Position numbers and translations under genes: made by a program. Shown one piece after another: positions 9,024 through 17,589 of a DNA stretch of 64,000 nt (position 1 is the stretch's first letter; every line of letters starts with the position of its first letter). This DNA is from an uncultured Bacteroidales bacterium (GTDB taxonomy: Bacteria > Bacteroidota > Bacteroidia > Bacteroidales > UBA932). The notes under the pieces were generated by a model. That model worked only from the letters and a program-made list of their open reading frames with translations. It made no database searches and was not told the DNA's origin. The stretch covers positions 62,001-126,000 of the forward strand of contig CALUTW010000003.1 in NCBI GenBank assembly GCA_944323805.1. Direction: 5' to 3'.

Positions 9024-9549
9024 ATGTTAAAAAGATTCTTTACCGTCGTAGCAGTACTGGGTGCTGCAATGACTTTCGCGTCCTGCGAAAAAGACAATGG
9101 AAACGGGGGGGGGCAACGGTTCTCCTATCGTGATGACATGGGAAGGGCATGATGACCTTGATGCACCTGTAGAACTTGCATCAGAAATGGATGTTGTAAT
9201 AAACATCAGTTCTCCTGCAGGGTTCAGTTCATTTGTAGTCGATATCAAATCTCCTGTGCTCGAAGCCCTGAATGTTACATCAATAGACTTCATCGACACC
9301 TCATCGAATAATCCGATGGTCGGAATGGTTCTGCCGGAGATTCTTGGAGACCAGGATATCGCTACAGCTACGGAGCTCAGCCTTGACCTGTCCAAACTGG
9401 TTCCTCTTATTATTACAGTAGGCGGTCTTAACGGGACATTGACCCCGGACAGTAATCACATTTTCACGCTGAATATTGCGGATAAGGAAGGCAATGACTT
9501 TTCACAGGCCCTTACCTTCCATTATACCGGAGAAAACACAGCTGAGTAG
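9024..9549 (+). CDS. small lipoprotein gene, frameshifted at a G9 tract
   Basis: Translation from ATG 9024 gives a clear lipoprotein signal (MLKRFFTVVAVLGAAMTF, then lipobox FASC with C21 and an Asp/Asn/Gly linker). In the sequence given, this frame ends at a TGA near 9150. The continuing reading frame, open to the stop at 9549, lies one base off and encodes about 140 residues (SPIVMTWEGHDDLDAP onwards) rich in beta-strand pattern. The two frames meet at a run of nine G (9105-9113). Eight or eleven G would join them into a lipoprotein of about 175 residues with linker NGNGGGNGSP. The domain is not recognised. The frame break is either a sequencing or assembly error in a homopolymer, or a slipped-strand on/off switch. 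A shorter cytoplasmic protein from ATG 9097 is less likely because it lacks the export signal. Confidence 0.6.
9105..9113. repeat. homopolymer of nine G inside a lipoprotein gene
   Basis: Nine consecutive G follow the lipoprotein signal and lipobox codons. The tract sits exactly where the two halves of the reading frame go out of register. Such tracts are known sites of slipped-strand variation and also of sequencing error. Confidence 0.85.
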
Positions 9550-9579
9550 ATTCTGTCAGGATATCAGGGCAGAAGCCCG

Positions 9580-10485
9580 TCAGCAGCACTCGTGCTCGTG
9601 ACAGTGTGATATGCCGGTTTCCATTTCAAGTGTGCTGTGACGGATTCCATTGTCAACGAGCCTGTGTTTCAGGTTTTCCTTGATTTCCTCCATTTGTGAG
9701 AGGTCATCGATGATGACATGCGCCGTAAGGGCGATTTCAGTGGTGCTGATAGGCCAGATATGGAGATGATGTACATCCGTGACTCCAGGTTCGGATGACA
9801 TCATCTCCTTTATTTTGTCAGGGTCGATGCTTTCAGGTACGGCATCGATTGACATACGCAGGCTTTCCGCAAGCAGTTTCCAGGTGGAAACCAGGATGAC
9901 GGACGCTATTATCAGGCTTACAATCGGGTCTATGACGGAGATTCCTGTCAGGCTTATGATTATGCCGGATACTACCACTCCGGCAGAGACAAGTGTGTCG
10001 GCAGCCATGTGCAGGAAAGCGCCTCTGGTGTTGATGTCGTGTTTCTGCTGTCTCATCAGGAGCCAGGCCGTGAAACCGTTGACGATGATGCCTATGCCAG
10101 CTGTCCATGATACGGCGGCACCGTTTACCGGTGCAGGGTCTGTGAACTTGTGGATGCTTTCGATGACGATTGCCCCTGTTGCGACAAGCAGTATGATGGC
10201 ATTAAGCAGCGATATGAGCACCGAGCTTTTGCGGAATCCATAAGTAAATTTCTTCGTGCTGTGCGAGCCTGAAAGCCTGAAGGCTATCATGGCCAGCATG
10301 AGTGCGAATACGTCGCTCAGATTATGTCCGGCGTCAGAGAGCAGCCCGAGAGAATTTGACAGGAATCCTATTCCTGCCTCGATTGCCACATACAGTGTGT
10401 TGAGTACAATGGCCAGGATGTATATTCCGTTCAGTGATGTGATGGTGTGGCTGTGATGATGATGTTCCGAGTGAATATTTCCCAT
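9580..10485 (-). CDS. cation diffusion facilitator (CzcD/ZitB-type) metal exporter
   Basis: A 301-residue member of the CDF family, which exports Zn2+, Co2+, Cd2+ or similar ions by proton antiport. The N-terminus is His-rich (HSEHHHHSH). Six membrane helices follow, with the paired metal-binding motifs HNLSD (helix II) and HMAAD (helix V). The C-terminal cytoplasmic domain contains HLHIWPIS and ends in HCHEHECC, an extra metal-binding tail. It is separated by 157 bp from the MacB gene on the same strand. It has its own candidate -7 box (10559-10566) next to a large palindrome, consistent with separate metal-responsive control. Confidence 0.88.
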   Translation of the reverse strand: MGNIHSEHHHHSHTITSLNGIYILAIVLNTLYVAIEAGIGFLSNSLGLLSDAGHNLSDVFALMLAMIAFRLSGSHSTKKFTYGFRKSSVLISLLNAIILLVATGAIVIESIHKFTDPAPVNGAAVSWTAGIGIIVNGFTAWLLMRQQKHDINTRGAFLHMAADTLVSAGVVVSGIIISLTGISVIDPIVSLIIASVILVSTWKLLAESLRMSIDAVPESIDPDKIKEMMSSEPGVTDVHHLHIWPISTTEIALTAHVIIDDLSQMEEIKENLKHRLVDNGIRHSTLEMETGISHCHEHECC

Positions 10486-10558
10486 GATCAGATGTTTTTA
10501 TGGGACAGCTGGCGACGGACTGAACCAAATGTCCGCCTCTGTTGTTCCTTCACGGGTA

Positions 10559-10604
10559 CAAAAGTAGAGGATATCATTTACAACCGGGTTGCAATGATAT
10601 CCTC
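10559..10604 (-). promoter_or_regulatory. -7 box plus 12-bp inverted repeat upstream of the CDF exporter
   Basis: On the minus strand TACTTTTG (10566-10559) matches the TAnnTTTG -7 consensus. Directly upstream lie perfect 12-bp arms, GAGGATATCATT (10567-10578) and AATGATATCCTC (10593-10604). The 14-nt centre can itself pair (CAACC with GGTTG). No well-spaced -33 TTG was found. The palindrome could be an operator for a metal-sensing repressor, or the end hairpin of the MacB transcript, which runs toward it; there is no U-run. Confidence 0.5.
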
Positions 10605-10642
10605 CAGTCTGCTTGTCCGGGATATGTCCCCGGGCCTGTATC

Positions 10643-11863
10643 CTATTCGTATCTCAGGGCGTCGATAGGGTCGAGCGCAGCGGCTTTCTTGGCAGGATAC
10701 CAGCCGAAGAAGACGCCTGTGAACGTACATACCAGGAACGACAGTATCACGCTCCATGGCTGTATGGCTACCGGCCAGTTGCCGAGCCATCTTACCGCGG
10801 CACTTGCCCCGCATCCGAGCAGTATCCCCAGGATTCCTCCCGTAATGCTGATGAGAATGGCCTCGATGAGGAACTGTACAAGGATATCGATGCCTCTGGC
10901 CCCTACAGACATTCTCAGGCCTATCTCCCTTGTACGTTCCGTAACCGATACATACATGATGTTCATGATGCCTATGCCTCCCACGAGGAGTGATATGCCG
11001 GCTATGCATGCCAGCAGGGTCGTCAGCAGGTTTGTGGTGGTGTTCAGTATCTCGCTCAGCTCCTGCTGCGTCCTGATCATGAAGTCATCAGGGTCGCTGT
11101 CCTTGAGCTTGTGCTGTCTTCGGAGTATCTCTTCAATGTCTGCAGTCGCGAGGTCGGTCATGTCTTCGGTAATGGCTGATGCAAAGATACCTTCGAGGTA
11201 ATCGATTGCACGGAACCTTTTCATTACCGTCGTGTAGGGGACGAGCACTATGTCATCCTGGTCCATTCCCATTGAATTGTACCCTTTCGATTCGAGTATC
11301 CCTATCACTTTCAGGGGCACCTGGTTGAGCCTTATTATCCTGCCTATCGGGTTGGAGCCGTCCGGGAAAAGGTTGTCAACGATTGTTGTCCCTATGACGC
11401 AGACCTTTGCGGATTTCCTGATATCGGTTTCCGTGAACATCTCGCCCTCGGCGACATTCAGCTGCCGTATGGCTATATAGTCGGTGCCGACTCCGCTGAC
11501 AGACGAAGGGTAATTGCTGTTTCCGCTCACAAGCTGGCCGGACATGGATACATTGGGACTGATGCCTGCAAGAAAGAGATTCTCCTTGCGCAGGACCTCA
11601 TAGTCGGACTCCTTTAGTGTCTGCATCTCGGAAGGGTCAAGCCTTACCCCTCCTCTGCGTTCTCCGCCCGGGTGGATCATTATCATGTTCGACCCCATGC
11701 CGGATATCTCGTCCTGGATATTTTTCTTCGCTCCCTGTCCCAATGCAATCATCGTGATGACAGCCGCTACTCCTATGATGATGCCAAGCATTGTGAGGAA
11801 TGCTCTCATCTTGTTGTTTGACAGGGCTTTCAGGGATATTTTAAAAAGATTCGACCAGTTCAT
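10643..11863 (-). CDS. macB: MacB-type ABC transporter permease
   Basis: A 406-residue membrane subunit of the MacB/FtsX-like family. It has an N-terminal helix (MRAFLTMLGIIIGVAAVITM), a large periplasmic MacB-PCD domain (about 50-270), and three C-terminal helices, with TREIGLRMSVGAR before helix III. In the family it moves substrates from periplasm to the TolC channel by mechanotransmission rather than by passage across the inner membrane. ATPase and permease are separate genes here, unlike E. coli MacB. The ATG at 11863 is preferred to an in-frame TTG two codons upstream. It is last in the tolC-macA-ATPase-permease order. Confidence 0.88.
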   Translation of the reverse strand: MNWSNLFKISLKALSNNKMRAFLTMLGIIIGVAAVITMIALGQGAKKNIQDEISGMGSNMIMIHPGGERRGGVRLDPSEMQTLKESDYEVLRKENLFLAGISPNVSMSGQLVSGNSNYPSSVSGVGTDYIAIRQLNVAEGEMFTETDIRKSAKVCVIGTTIVDNLFPDGSNPIGRIIRLNQVPLKVIGILESKGYNSMGMDQDDIVLVPYTTVMKRFRAIDYLEGIFASAITEDMTDLATADIEEILRRQHKLKDSDPDDFMIRTQQELSEILNTTTNLLTTLLACIAGISLLVGGIGIMNIMYVSVTERTREIGLRMSVGARGIDILVQFLIEAILISITGGILGILLGCGASAAVRWLGNWPVAIQPWSVILSFLVCTFTGVFFGWYPAKKAAALDPIDALRYE

Positions 11864-11880
11864 CTTCAATTCCTTTATTG

Positions 11881-12627
11881 TCAGTCGTCTTCATTTGCCG
11901 GCAACTCGGCAAGTGTCTTTTCCGCAGACAGTATATCGGTGTTTACCGTGTCTTCGATCACATGCCCGTCCATGAGCCTGATATTGCGGCTGCTGTACGA
12001 TGAAATGTCCGGGTTGTGTGTCACGAAGATGATGGTCCTGCCTTCGGCATGAAGCTTCTGGAACAGGACAAGTATCTCGAAGGAGGTCCTTGTGTCGAGG
12101 TTTCCGGTAGCTTCATCTGCAAGTATGACGGCAGGATTGTTCACAAGGGCGCGCGCTATTGCGACCCTCTGCATCTGTCCTCCGGACATCTGGTTGGACT
12201 TGTGTTCCATCCTGTCCCCAAGGCCTACGGACTGAAGTGCCGCTATTGCCCTCTGTCTTCTCTCTGCCGAGCTGATATCTGCATTGTACATGAGCGGAAG
12301 CTCGACATTCTCTATTGCGGTGGTCTTTGCCAGCAGATTGTAGTTCTGGAAGACAAACCCGATTTTCCTGTTCCTGAGGATTGCCCTCTTGTTCTTGCTC
12401 ATCTTCCTTACAGAGATGCCGTCGAGATAGTATTCCCCGGCCGTGGGTGTGTCAAGGCAGCCCAGAATGTTCAGCAGGGTGGACTTTCCCGATCCGGAGG
12501 ACCCCATGATTGTAACGAATTCCCCTTCGGAGATGCTGAACGAGACTCCCCGCAGTGCATGTACGGTTTCATCCCCGACGATGAAGTCCCGTCTTATCCC
12601 CTGAAGCTCTATGACCGTCTTTCCCAT
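11881..12627 (-). CDS. MacB/LolD-type ABC transporter ATPase
   Basis: A 248-residue nucleotide-binding protein with Walker A GSSGSGKSTLLN, Q-loop in FQNYNLLAKTT, signature SGGQMQRVAIARAL, Walker B VILADEATGNLD and switch His in FVTHNP. These are the features of the MacB/LolD subfamily. It begins with ATG at 12627, overlapping the membrane-fusion-protein stop by one base (TGATG), so the two are probably translationally coupled. A GTG one codon upstream is possible. It powers the neighbouring permease. Confidence 0.9.
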   Translation of the reverse strand: MGKTVIELQGIRRDFIVGDETVHALRGVSFSISEGEFVTIMGSSGSGKSTLLNILGCLDTPTAGEYYLDGISVRKMSKNKRAILRNRKIGFVFQNYNLLAKTTAIENVELPLMYNADISSAERRQRAIAALQSVGLGDRMEHKSNQMSGGQMQRVAIARALVNNPAVILADEATGNLDTRTSFEILVLFQKLHAEGRTIIFVTHNPDISSYSSRNIRLMDGHVIEDTVNTDILSAEKTLAELPANEDD

Positions 12628-13832
12628 CACTTCCTGTTTTTAGCCGGTGGTCCTGGCATCCCGACGCCTTTAGCCGCATTCTTCATTTCAGTGAGTCTGG
12701 TAAACTCGGCTCCCGCTATGACTTCCGTACCTTCCCCGATTCCTCCGGTTATCTCGGTAATGACGCCGTCAGTAATACCGGTGGTAACAGGTATGGCTGT
12801 AAATGTATTGCCTTCCTTTGTCCAGAGCTTTGCACTCCCTTCACAGTCATTTACAATGTCTTTCTTTGTCACAAGCGGGTATTCCGGCGTAAATCTGAGA
12901 GCCTTGGCAGGAACGCAGAGTACATCGTGCTTCTCTTCAGTGTAGATCGAGATATTCGCAGTGAGCCTCGGCTTTAGCTTCAGCTCGGGATTGTCGGCGG
13001 TAATGACCACCTCATATGTGACGACACTCTCGGATGTCGTGGATGAGAGGGATGAGCTCGAGGAATTCGTGCTTCCGAGACGTATCTGAGTGACCCTTCC
13101 CTCGAAGATGTCATCAGGATAGGCATCGACGGTAAAGGTGGCTCTCTGGCCCTCGGCTACACCGCCTATGTCCGCCTCGTCGACATCGGCTACGACCTGC
13201 ATCCTCGTCAGGTCGGCGGCAAGGGTAAAGAGGGTAGGGGTCTCGAAGCCTGCAGCTACTGTCTGCCCTTCCTCGACAGCCCTGTCTATCACTATGCCGT
13301 TGATAGGGGATGCTATTGTCGCATATGAAAGATTCCTTTCAGCCTTTGCCAGGGATGCTTCGCTGCTGTGGAAGGCACTCTTTGCCATTTCATAGTTGTA
13401 TTCCGCCTGCTCGAAATCGGCATCGCTTATCAGAGCCCTTGAATACAGTTCCCTGCTCCTTTCATAGTTCTTTTCCTGGAACTTGTATTCAGCCTTGTTG
13501 CCGTCATAGGCTGCCTGTGCGGATGCCAGTTCGCTTTCGAGTGTGACCTTATCCATCTCGGCGATTATCTGGCCTTGCTTGACGACGGAATTGTAGTCTA
13601 CGAACAGCTTTGCTATGATTCCCGATACCTGTGTGCCGACCTGGACTTCGGTTACCGGCTCGATTGTTCCGGTTGCTGTGACGAATGTCGATACGTCTGC
13701 AGTCGAGACGGTCGCCATTTCATATTTGAATTCCGGCTTTCCCCCGGGCTTTTTCAGAAGCAGAACTGCCGCAACGGCAACAGCTGCTATAATCAGTGTC
13801 CAGACTGCAATGCGTCTTGTCATGTTTTTCAT
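12627..13832 (-). CDS. macA: MacA-type periplasmic adaptor (membrane fusion protein)
   Basis: A 401-residue HlyD/RND-type adaptor. An N-terminal membrane anchor (about 8-25) is followed by the lipoyl half-motif GTQVSGIIAKLFVDYNSVVKQGQIIAEMD, an alpha-helical hairpin (about 95-170), the second lipoyl half (SPINGIVIDRAVEEGQTV) and beta-barrel/membrane-proximal domains. A Ser-rich loop, SSSSSLSSTTSES, interrupts the barrel domain. The C-terminus ends in PGPPAKNRK. It bridges the MacB permease and the TolC channel encoded on either side. Confidence 0.9.
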   Translation of the reverse strand: MKNMTRRIAVWTLIIAAVAVAAVLLLKKPGGKPEFKYEMATVSTADVSTFVTATGTIEPVTEVQVGTQVSGIIAKLFVDYNSVVKQGQIIAEMDKVTLESELASAQAAYDGNKAEYKFQEKNYERSRELYSRALISDADFEQAEYNYEMAKSAFHSSEASLAKAERNLSYATIASPINGIVIDRAVEEGQTVAAGFETPTLFTLAADLTRMQVVADVDEADIGGVAEGQRATFTVDAYPDDIFEGRVTQIRLGSTNSSSSSLSSTTSESVVTYEVVITADNPELKLKPRLTANISIYTEEKHDVLCVPAKALRFTPEYPLVTKKDIVNDCEGSAKLWTKEGNTFTAIPVTTGITDGVITEITGGIGEGTEVIAGAEFTRLTEMKNAAKGVGMPGPPAKNRK

Positions 13833-13894
13833 GCTATGTCTACTTTTTGATATTTTTCCGCAGTTTGTCCATTTGTCGATGTCCCGGCCTTGCC

Positions 13895-15289
13895 CTAAAG
13901 CACTATTTCCAGTCCCTGATAGAATCTCAGCAGCTGGATGTTCAGCACTGCCATGTATTTTGCCTGCAGCATCTGCTGTTTGGCACTGAGGAGATTGTTC
14001 TTCTCGGTCAGCAGCTCTACGGTGTTTTTCATTCCGAGGTTGAACTGCTCGCTTACCAGGTCAAAGCTCGTCTGTGCGCTCCTGACCTGTTCCGAGGCTG
14101 CAATATATTGCTGCTGTGCGCTGTATGCGTCGAGCCATCTGTTCTCTATTGTCTTGTACAACTCCTTCCTCGTCTCGGCGAGGTCGAGCCTGGTGGACTC
14201 GAGCTGCAGTTCGGCTTTCTGGACTGCGCTCTTTGTCTGCCTGTTGTTGAAGATAGGCACGCTGAGTGTCAGTCCCACGGAGTTGTTCCATCCGTTCTTT
14301 ATCTGTTCCCCGAAAGTGAAGTCAGTGCCGCTCGTATGGCTGGTGCCGATTCCTGCACTGAGTGCAAGGGACGGTATGTATGCGGACCTGGCAATCTTTA
14401 CATCTAGTTCGGCTGCCGATACATTCAGCTCGCCGGATTCTATCTCCGGACGGATTCCCATTGCCGCCTGGAACACGGCTTCCTTGTCAGGCAGTGGGGA
14501 GAGGACGACGGATTCATCGATTTCAGGCATGAACAGCCCCATTTCTTCAGGTCCCTCTATCTCCAGCAGCTGCTTTAGCTGCAGCCTGTAGTCCTGCAGT
14601 GACGCTTCGGATGACACAAGCTGGTAGTTGTCGTTGCTTACCTGTGCCGCAAGCTGCGCGTAGTCTGCTGCCGAGATGCTTCCCGCATCAAGAAGCTGCT
14701 TTCCACGTTCGCACTGTGCCTTGCTGACTTCGAGCGTATTCCTGTTTACCTTGACCGATTCATCGGCGAAGAGTATCTGCACATAGGTCTGTGCGATACT
14801 TTCAAGTATATTGTTCGCGGCAGTCTCATAATCCAGTCCCGCAATCCGGATGTTGATGTCTTCCTGCTTGATTGTCTTGCGGTTGCGTCCTCCAGTATAC
14901 AGGTTCCACGATGCATTGAGCCCGTAGTTGCCCGTATAGCTCGTATTGCCGTCGGAATACAGTATCTCAGTGCCGCTGACGGTGCTGCCGGATTCCTTGA
15001 ACGGTCTGTTTATGAGACTGTGCCCGGTCGAGAAGGAAAGGTTCGGGAACAGGGCGTTCCTTGCTGTCTTCATGTCGATTTCAGCGCTTTTCTCCGACAG
15101 GCGGCTCTGCTTCAGCGATATGTTTTCCTTCAGCGCGTATGAGATGCAGTCCTCAAGAGTCCACATCCTGCTTCCGGACATGGTTGAATCAGCCTGGCGG
15201 CACAGGGTCGTATCGTCAGACCTGTATTGGGCAAGGCAGACCTGGACGGACGACAGCATGCAGACCAGCAGAATAGATAAGTTTTTCAT
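13895..15289 (-). CDS. tolC: TolC-family outer membrane efflux protein
   Basis: A 464-residue outer membrane factor. It has a signal peptide (MKNLSILLVCMLSSVQVCLAQ), then two repeats of long coiled-coil helices with beta strands. The first repeat starts at WTLEDCISYALKENISLKQSRL, the second near IRPEIESGELNVSAAELDVKIARS. The start at 15289 is chosen over an in-frame ATG 12 codons upstream because it puts the signal peptide at the N-terminus. First gene of a minus-strand tolC-macA-ATPase-permease operon, with a 62-bp gap to macA. Confidence 0.88.
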   Translation of the reverse strand: MKNLSILLVCMLSSVQVCLAQYRSDDTTLCRQADSTMSGSRMWTLEDCISYALKENISLKQSRLSEKSAEIDMKTARNALFPNLSFSTGHSLINRPFKESGSTVSGTEILYSDGNTSYTGNYGLNASWNLYTGGRNRKTIKQEDINIRIAGLDYETAANNILESIAQTYVQILFADESVKVNRNTLEVSKAQCERGKQLLDAGSISAADYAQLAAQVSNDNYQLVSSEASLQDYRLQLKQLLEIEGPEEMGLFMPEIDESVVLSPLPDKEAVFQAAMGIRPEIESGELNVSAAELDVKIARSAYIPSLALSAGIGTSHTSGTDFTFGEQIKNGWNNSVGLTLSVPIFNNRQTKSAVQKAELQLESTRLDLAETRKELYKTIENRWLDAYSAQQQYIAASEQVRSAQTSFDLVSEQFNLGMKNTVELLTEKNNLLSAKQQMLQAKYMAVLNIQLLRFYQGLEIVL

Positions 15290-15304
15290 TGCACATCGAT
15301 TATT

Positions 15305-15354
15305 GTGTCCGCCATGTCTGGACACGGCGGATACGTCACTTTTGCCGGCGCCGG
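15305..15354 (-). promoter_or_regulatory. hairpin-rich leader of the tolC-macAB operon
   Basis: Within the 218-bp gap 15290-15507 two inverted repeats overlap: GTGTCC (15305-15310) with GGACAC (15320-15325), and TCCGCC (15308-15313) with GGCGGA (15326-15331). They share bases and exclude each other. A 10-bp palindrome CCGGCGCCGG follows at 15345-15354. No good TAnnTTTG box was found for tolC. The rest of the gap is AT-rich and holds a near-consensus TTAATTTG (15483-15490) for ppk. Confidence 0.3.
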
Positions 15355-15507
15355 TGTCATCAATGTATGTGCCAAACCGGTTGTGTCAGTATAAAAATAT
15401 CAATTTAAATTTTCATCATATGTTAAATGTTCATCTCAGGAAAAAATTTCCCCGGTTTCATATTATCTTAACCGAATTTTTATTAATTTGGACAAAATTA
15501 TGTCTTT

Positions 15508-17589
15508 ATGAACAGAAAAAAGGACCGCCCTTATCTGGAAAGGGATATCAGCTGGATGTATTTCAACAGGAGAATCCTTCAGGAAGCATGCAAGGGGACA
15601 GTACCCTTGCTGGAGAGACTCTCTTTCCTCGGCATATATTCCAACAATCTGGATGAATTCTACCGCGTCAGGGTCGCCTCACAGAACCGTATAGCCGAGT
15701 GGGGCGAAAAGTACGGGGCCAGCGAGGCCCTGCTTGCCAAGAAGACGGTCCGTCAGATATCGAAGCTCTACGGACGGTACATGAAGGATTACGAGGATGC
15801 GGTCCATGAAGTATATGCCGCCCTTGCAGAGCAGAACATATTCCTTATAAATGACAGTCAGGTGGATGACGGACAGCGCGATTTCCTGAGGACATATTAT
15901 CATGAGAAGCTTGAAGGTCTTATAGTGCCGGTGTCGTTCTCCTCGGTTAAATATCTCGACCACGAGAGTGACGAGAGCATATATATGGCTGTCAGGGCCG
16001 TACGTGAGTCTGCCTCCGGCAGGAAGATGTTCGAATATGCCTATTTCGAGCTCCCTGTGCAGAACTGCGGCCGCTTTGTCCGCCTCCCGGACAGGGATGG
16101 CAGGAACTATATCATGTATCTGGATGATGTTGTCAGATGCTCCCTCGGCTACATATTTGAAGGCATGGACTATACCGATATGGAGGGGTATGCATTCAAG
16201 TTTACGAGGGATGCCGAGATGGAGATAGATGATGACCGGAGGAACGGCATTCTGCAGAAGATCTCCAAAGGCCTGAAAAGCAGGAAAAAGGGCGCCCCGT
16301 TGCGCGTGCTGTATGATGAAGCCATGCCAGAGGATCTGCAGAGACGCGTGCTCAGCAAGCTGGACCTGGACAAGAATGATACCGTCCTTAAGAGCGGGAG
16401 ATATCACAACCATAAGGACCTGATGAAGTTCCCGGACTGCGGAAGGGATGAGCTGAAGTTTGTCCCGTTCCCGCCGATAAGGCGTTCCGTCCTGGACGGG
16501 GATGGAAGCATACTTGAGAGGATCCGGATGCAGGACAGTTTCCTGCATGTCCCTTATCACAGCTTCTCCTCTTTCATACGTGTCCTCCATGAAGCCGCAA
16601 TCAGCAAGGAGGTCAAGAGCATAAAGATTACCCTTTACCGTCTTGCCAAGGATTCCAAGGTCGTGCGCTCGCTTATCGGTGCAGCCAGGAACGGCAAGAA
16701 AGTGACCGTAGTGATTGAACTGCTCGCCCGTTTCGATGAGGAATCCAATATGGTATGGGCTCAGAAGCTGCAGGAGGCCGGGGTCAAGGTCATTTTCGGT
16801 GTCGAGGGGCTGAAGGTCCATTCAAAGGTCGTATATATAGGCATGAAGAAGGGGCCGGATATCGCCTGCATCAGCACGGGTAATTTCCATGAGGGGAATG
16901 CCCGGACTTATACCGACTGTATAATCATGACGGCATCGAGACGTATTGTCCGCGATGTCGACCTCGTGTTCGATTTCATAGAGAAGCCTTATATCCCGGT
17001 ACATTTCAAGGAGCTCCTTGTGTCCCCTAATGACATGAAGAGACGCTTCATCTCGCTTGTCAATGCGGAAATACGCAACCTTAAGGCAGGCAAGCCTGCA
17101 TACATAAAGATGAAACTCAACCATGTGACGGACCCGGTAATGGTCGGCAAGATATACGAGGCCGCCGAGGCCGGGGTAAAGATCGAGATGGTTGTGCGTG
17201 GCAACTGCTCAATCAGGACAGACAGGTTTCCGGAGGGATGCAACATACGGATAAACGGAATAATCGACAGGTATCTGGAGCATTCGAGGATATTTGTCTT
17301 CGCTGCCGGAGGCCAGAACAAGGTGTTTATCGGGTCGGCCGACTGGATGCCGCGCAATCTCGACAACAGGATTGAAGTGATAGCGCCGGTATATGACCCG
17401 GCCATCAAGCAGGAGATGATAAGGATTGTCGACTATGGACTCAGGGACACGACGCAGGGCCGGCTTGTGGACGGATCGGGCGAGAATATCCCGTGGACGT
17501 GCGCCAATCCGTTGCCGACAGGTTCTCAGGAGGCGCTCTATCTCCATTACAGGCAGCTTGAAGACGAGGAGTCCCGCATTGCCAGATGA
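15508..17589 (+). CDS. ppk: polyphosphate kinase 1
   Basis: A 693-residue PPK1, which reversibly moves the terminal phosphate of ATP onto polyphosphate. The N-domain opens with YLERDISWMYFNRRILQEA. In the two phospholipase-D-like C-terminal domains, H438 in GLKVHSKVVYIG is the predicted autophosphorylated residue, H461 lies in GNFHEGNARTYTD, and H592 in YLEHSRIFVF matches the second essential His. Length is normal for the family. The stop overlaps the ppx start (ATGA), pairing polyphosphate synthesis with an exopolyphosphatase-family protein. Confidence 0.95.
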   Translation: MNRKKDRPYLERDISWMYFNRRILQEACKGTVPLLERLSFLGIYSNNLDEFYRVRVASQNRIAEWGEKYGASEALLAKKTVRQISKLYGRYMKDYEDAVHEVYAALAEQNIFLINDSQVDDGQRDFLRTYYHEKLEGLIVPVSFSSVKYLDHESDESIYMAVRAVRESASGRKMFEYAYFELPVQNCGRFVRLPDRDGRNYIMYLDDVVRCSLGYIFEGMDYTDMEGYAFKFTRDAEMEIDDDRRNGILQKISKGLKSRKKGAPLRVLYDEAMPEDLQRRVLSKLDLDKNDTVLKSGRYHNHKDLMKFPDCGRDELKFVPFPPIRRSVLDGDGSILERIRMQDSFLHVPYHSFSSFIRVLHEAAISKEVKSIKITLYRLAKDSKVVRSLIGAARNGKKVTVVIELLARFDEESNMVWAQKLQEAGVKVIFGVEGLKVHSKVVYIGMKKGPDIACISTGNFHEGNARTYTDCIIMTASRRIVRDVDLVFDFIEKPYIPVHFKELLVSPNDMKRRFISLVNAEIRNLKAGKPAYIKMKLNHVTDPVMVGKIYEAAEAGVKIEMVVRGNCSIRTDRFPEGCNIRINGIIDRYLEHSRIFVFAAGGQNKVFIGSADWMPRNLDNRIEVIAPVYDPAIKQEMIRIVDYGLRDTTQGRLVDGSGENIPWTCANPLPTGSQEALYLHYRQLEDEESRIAR

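Noticed and set aside
15679..16821. Open frame of 380 codons antisense to ppk
   Set aside because: Covered by the well-supported ppk gene; no motif or leader of its own.
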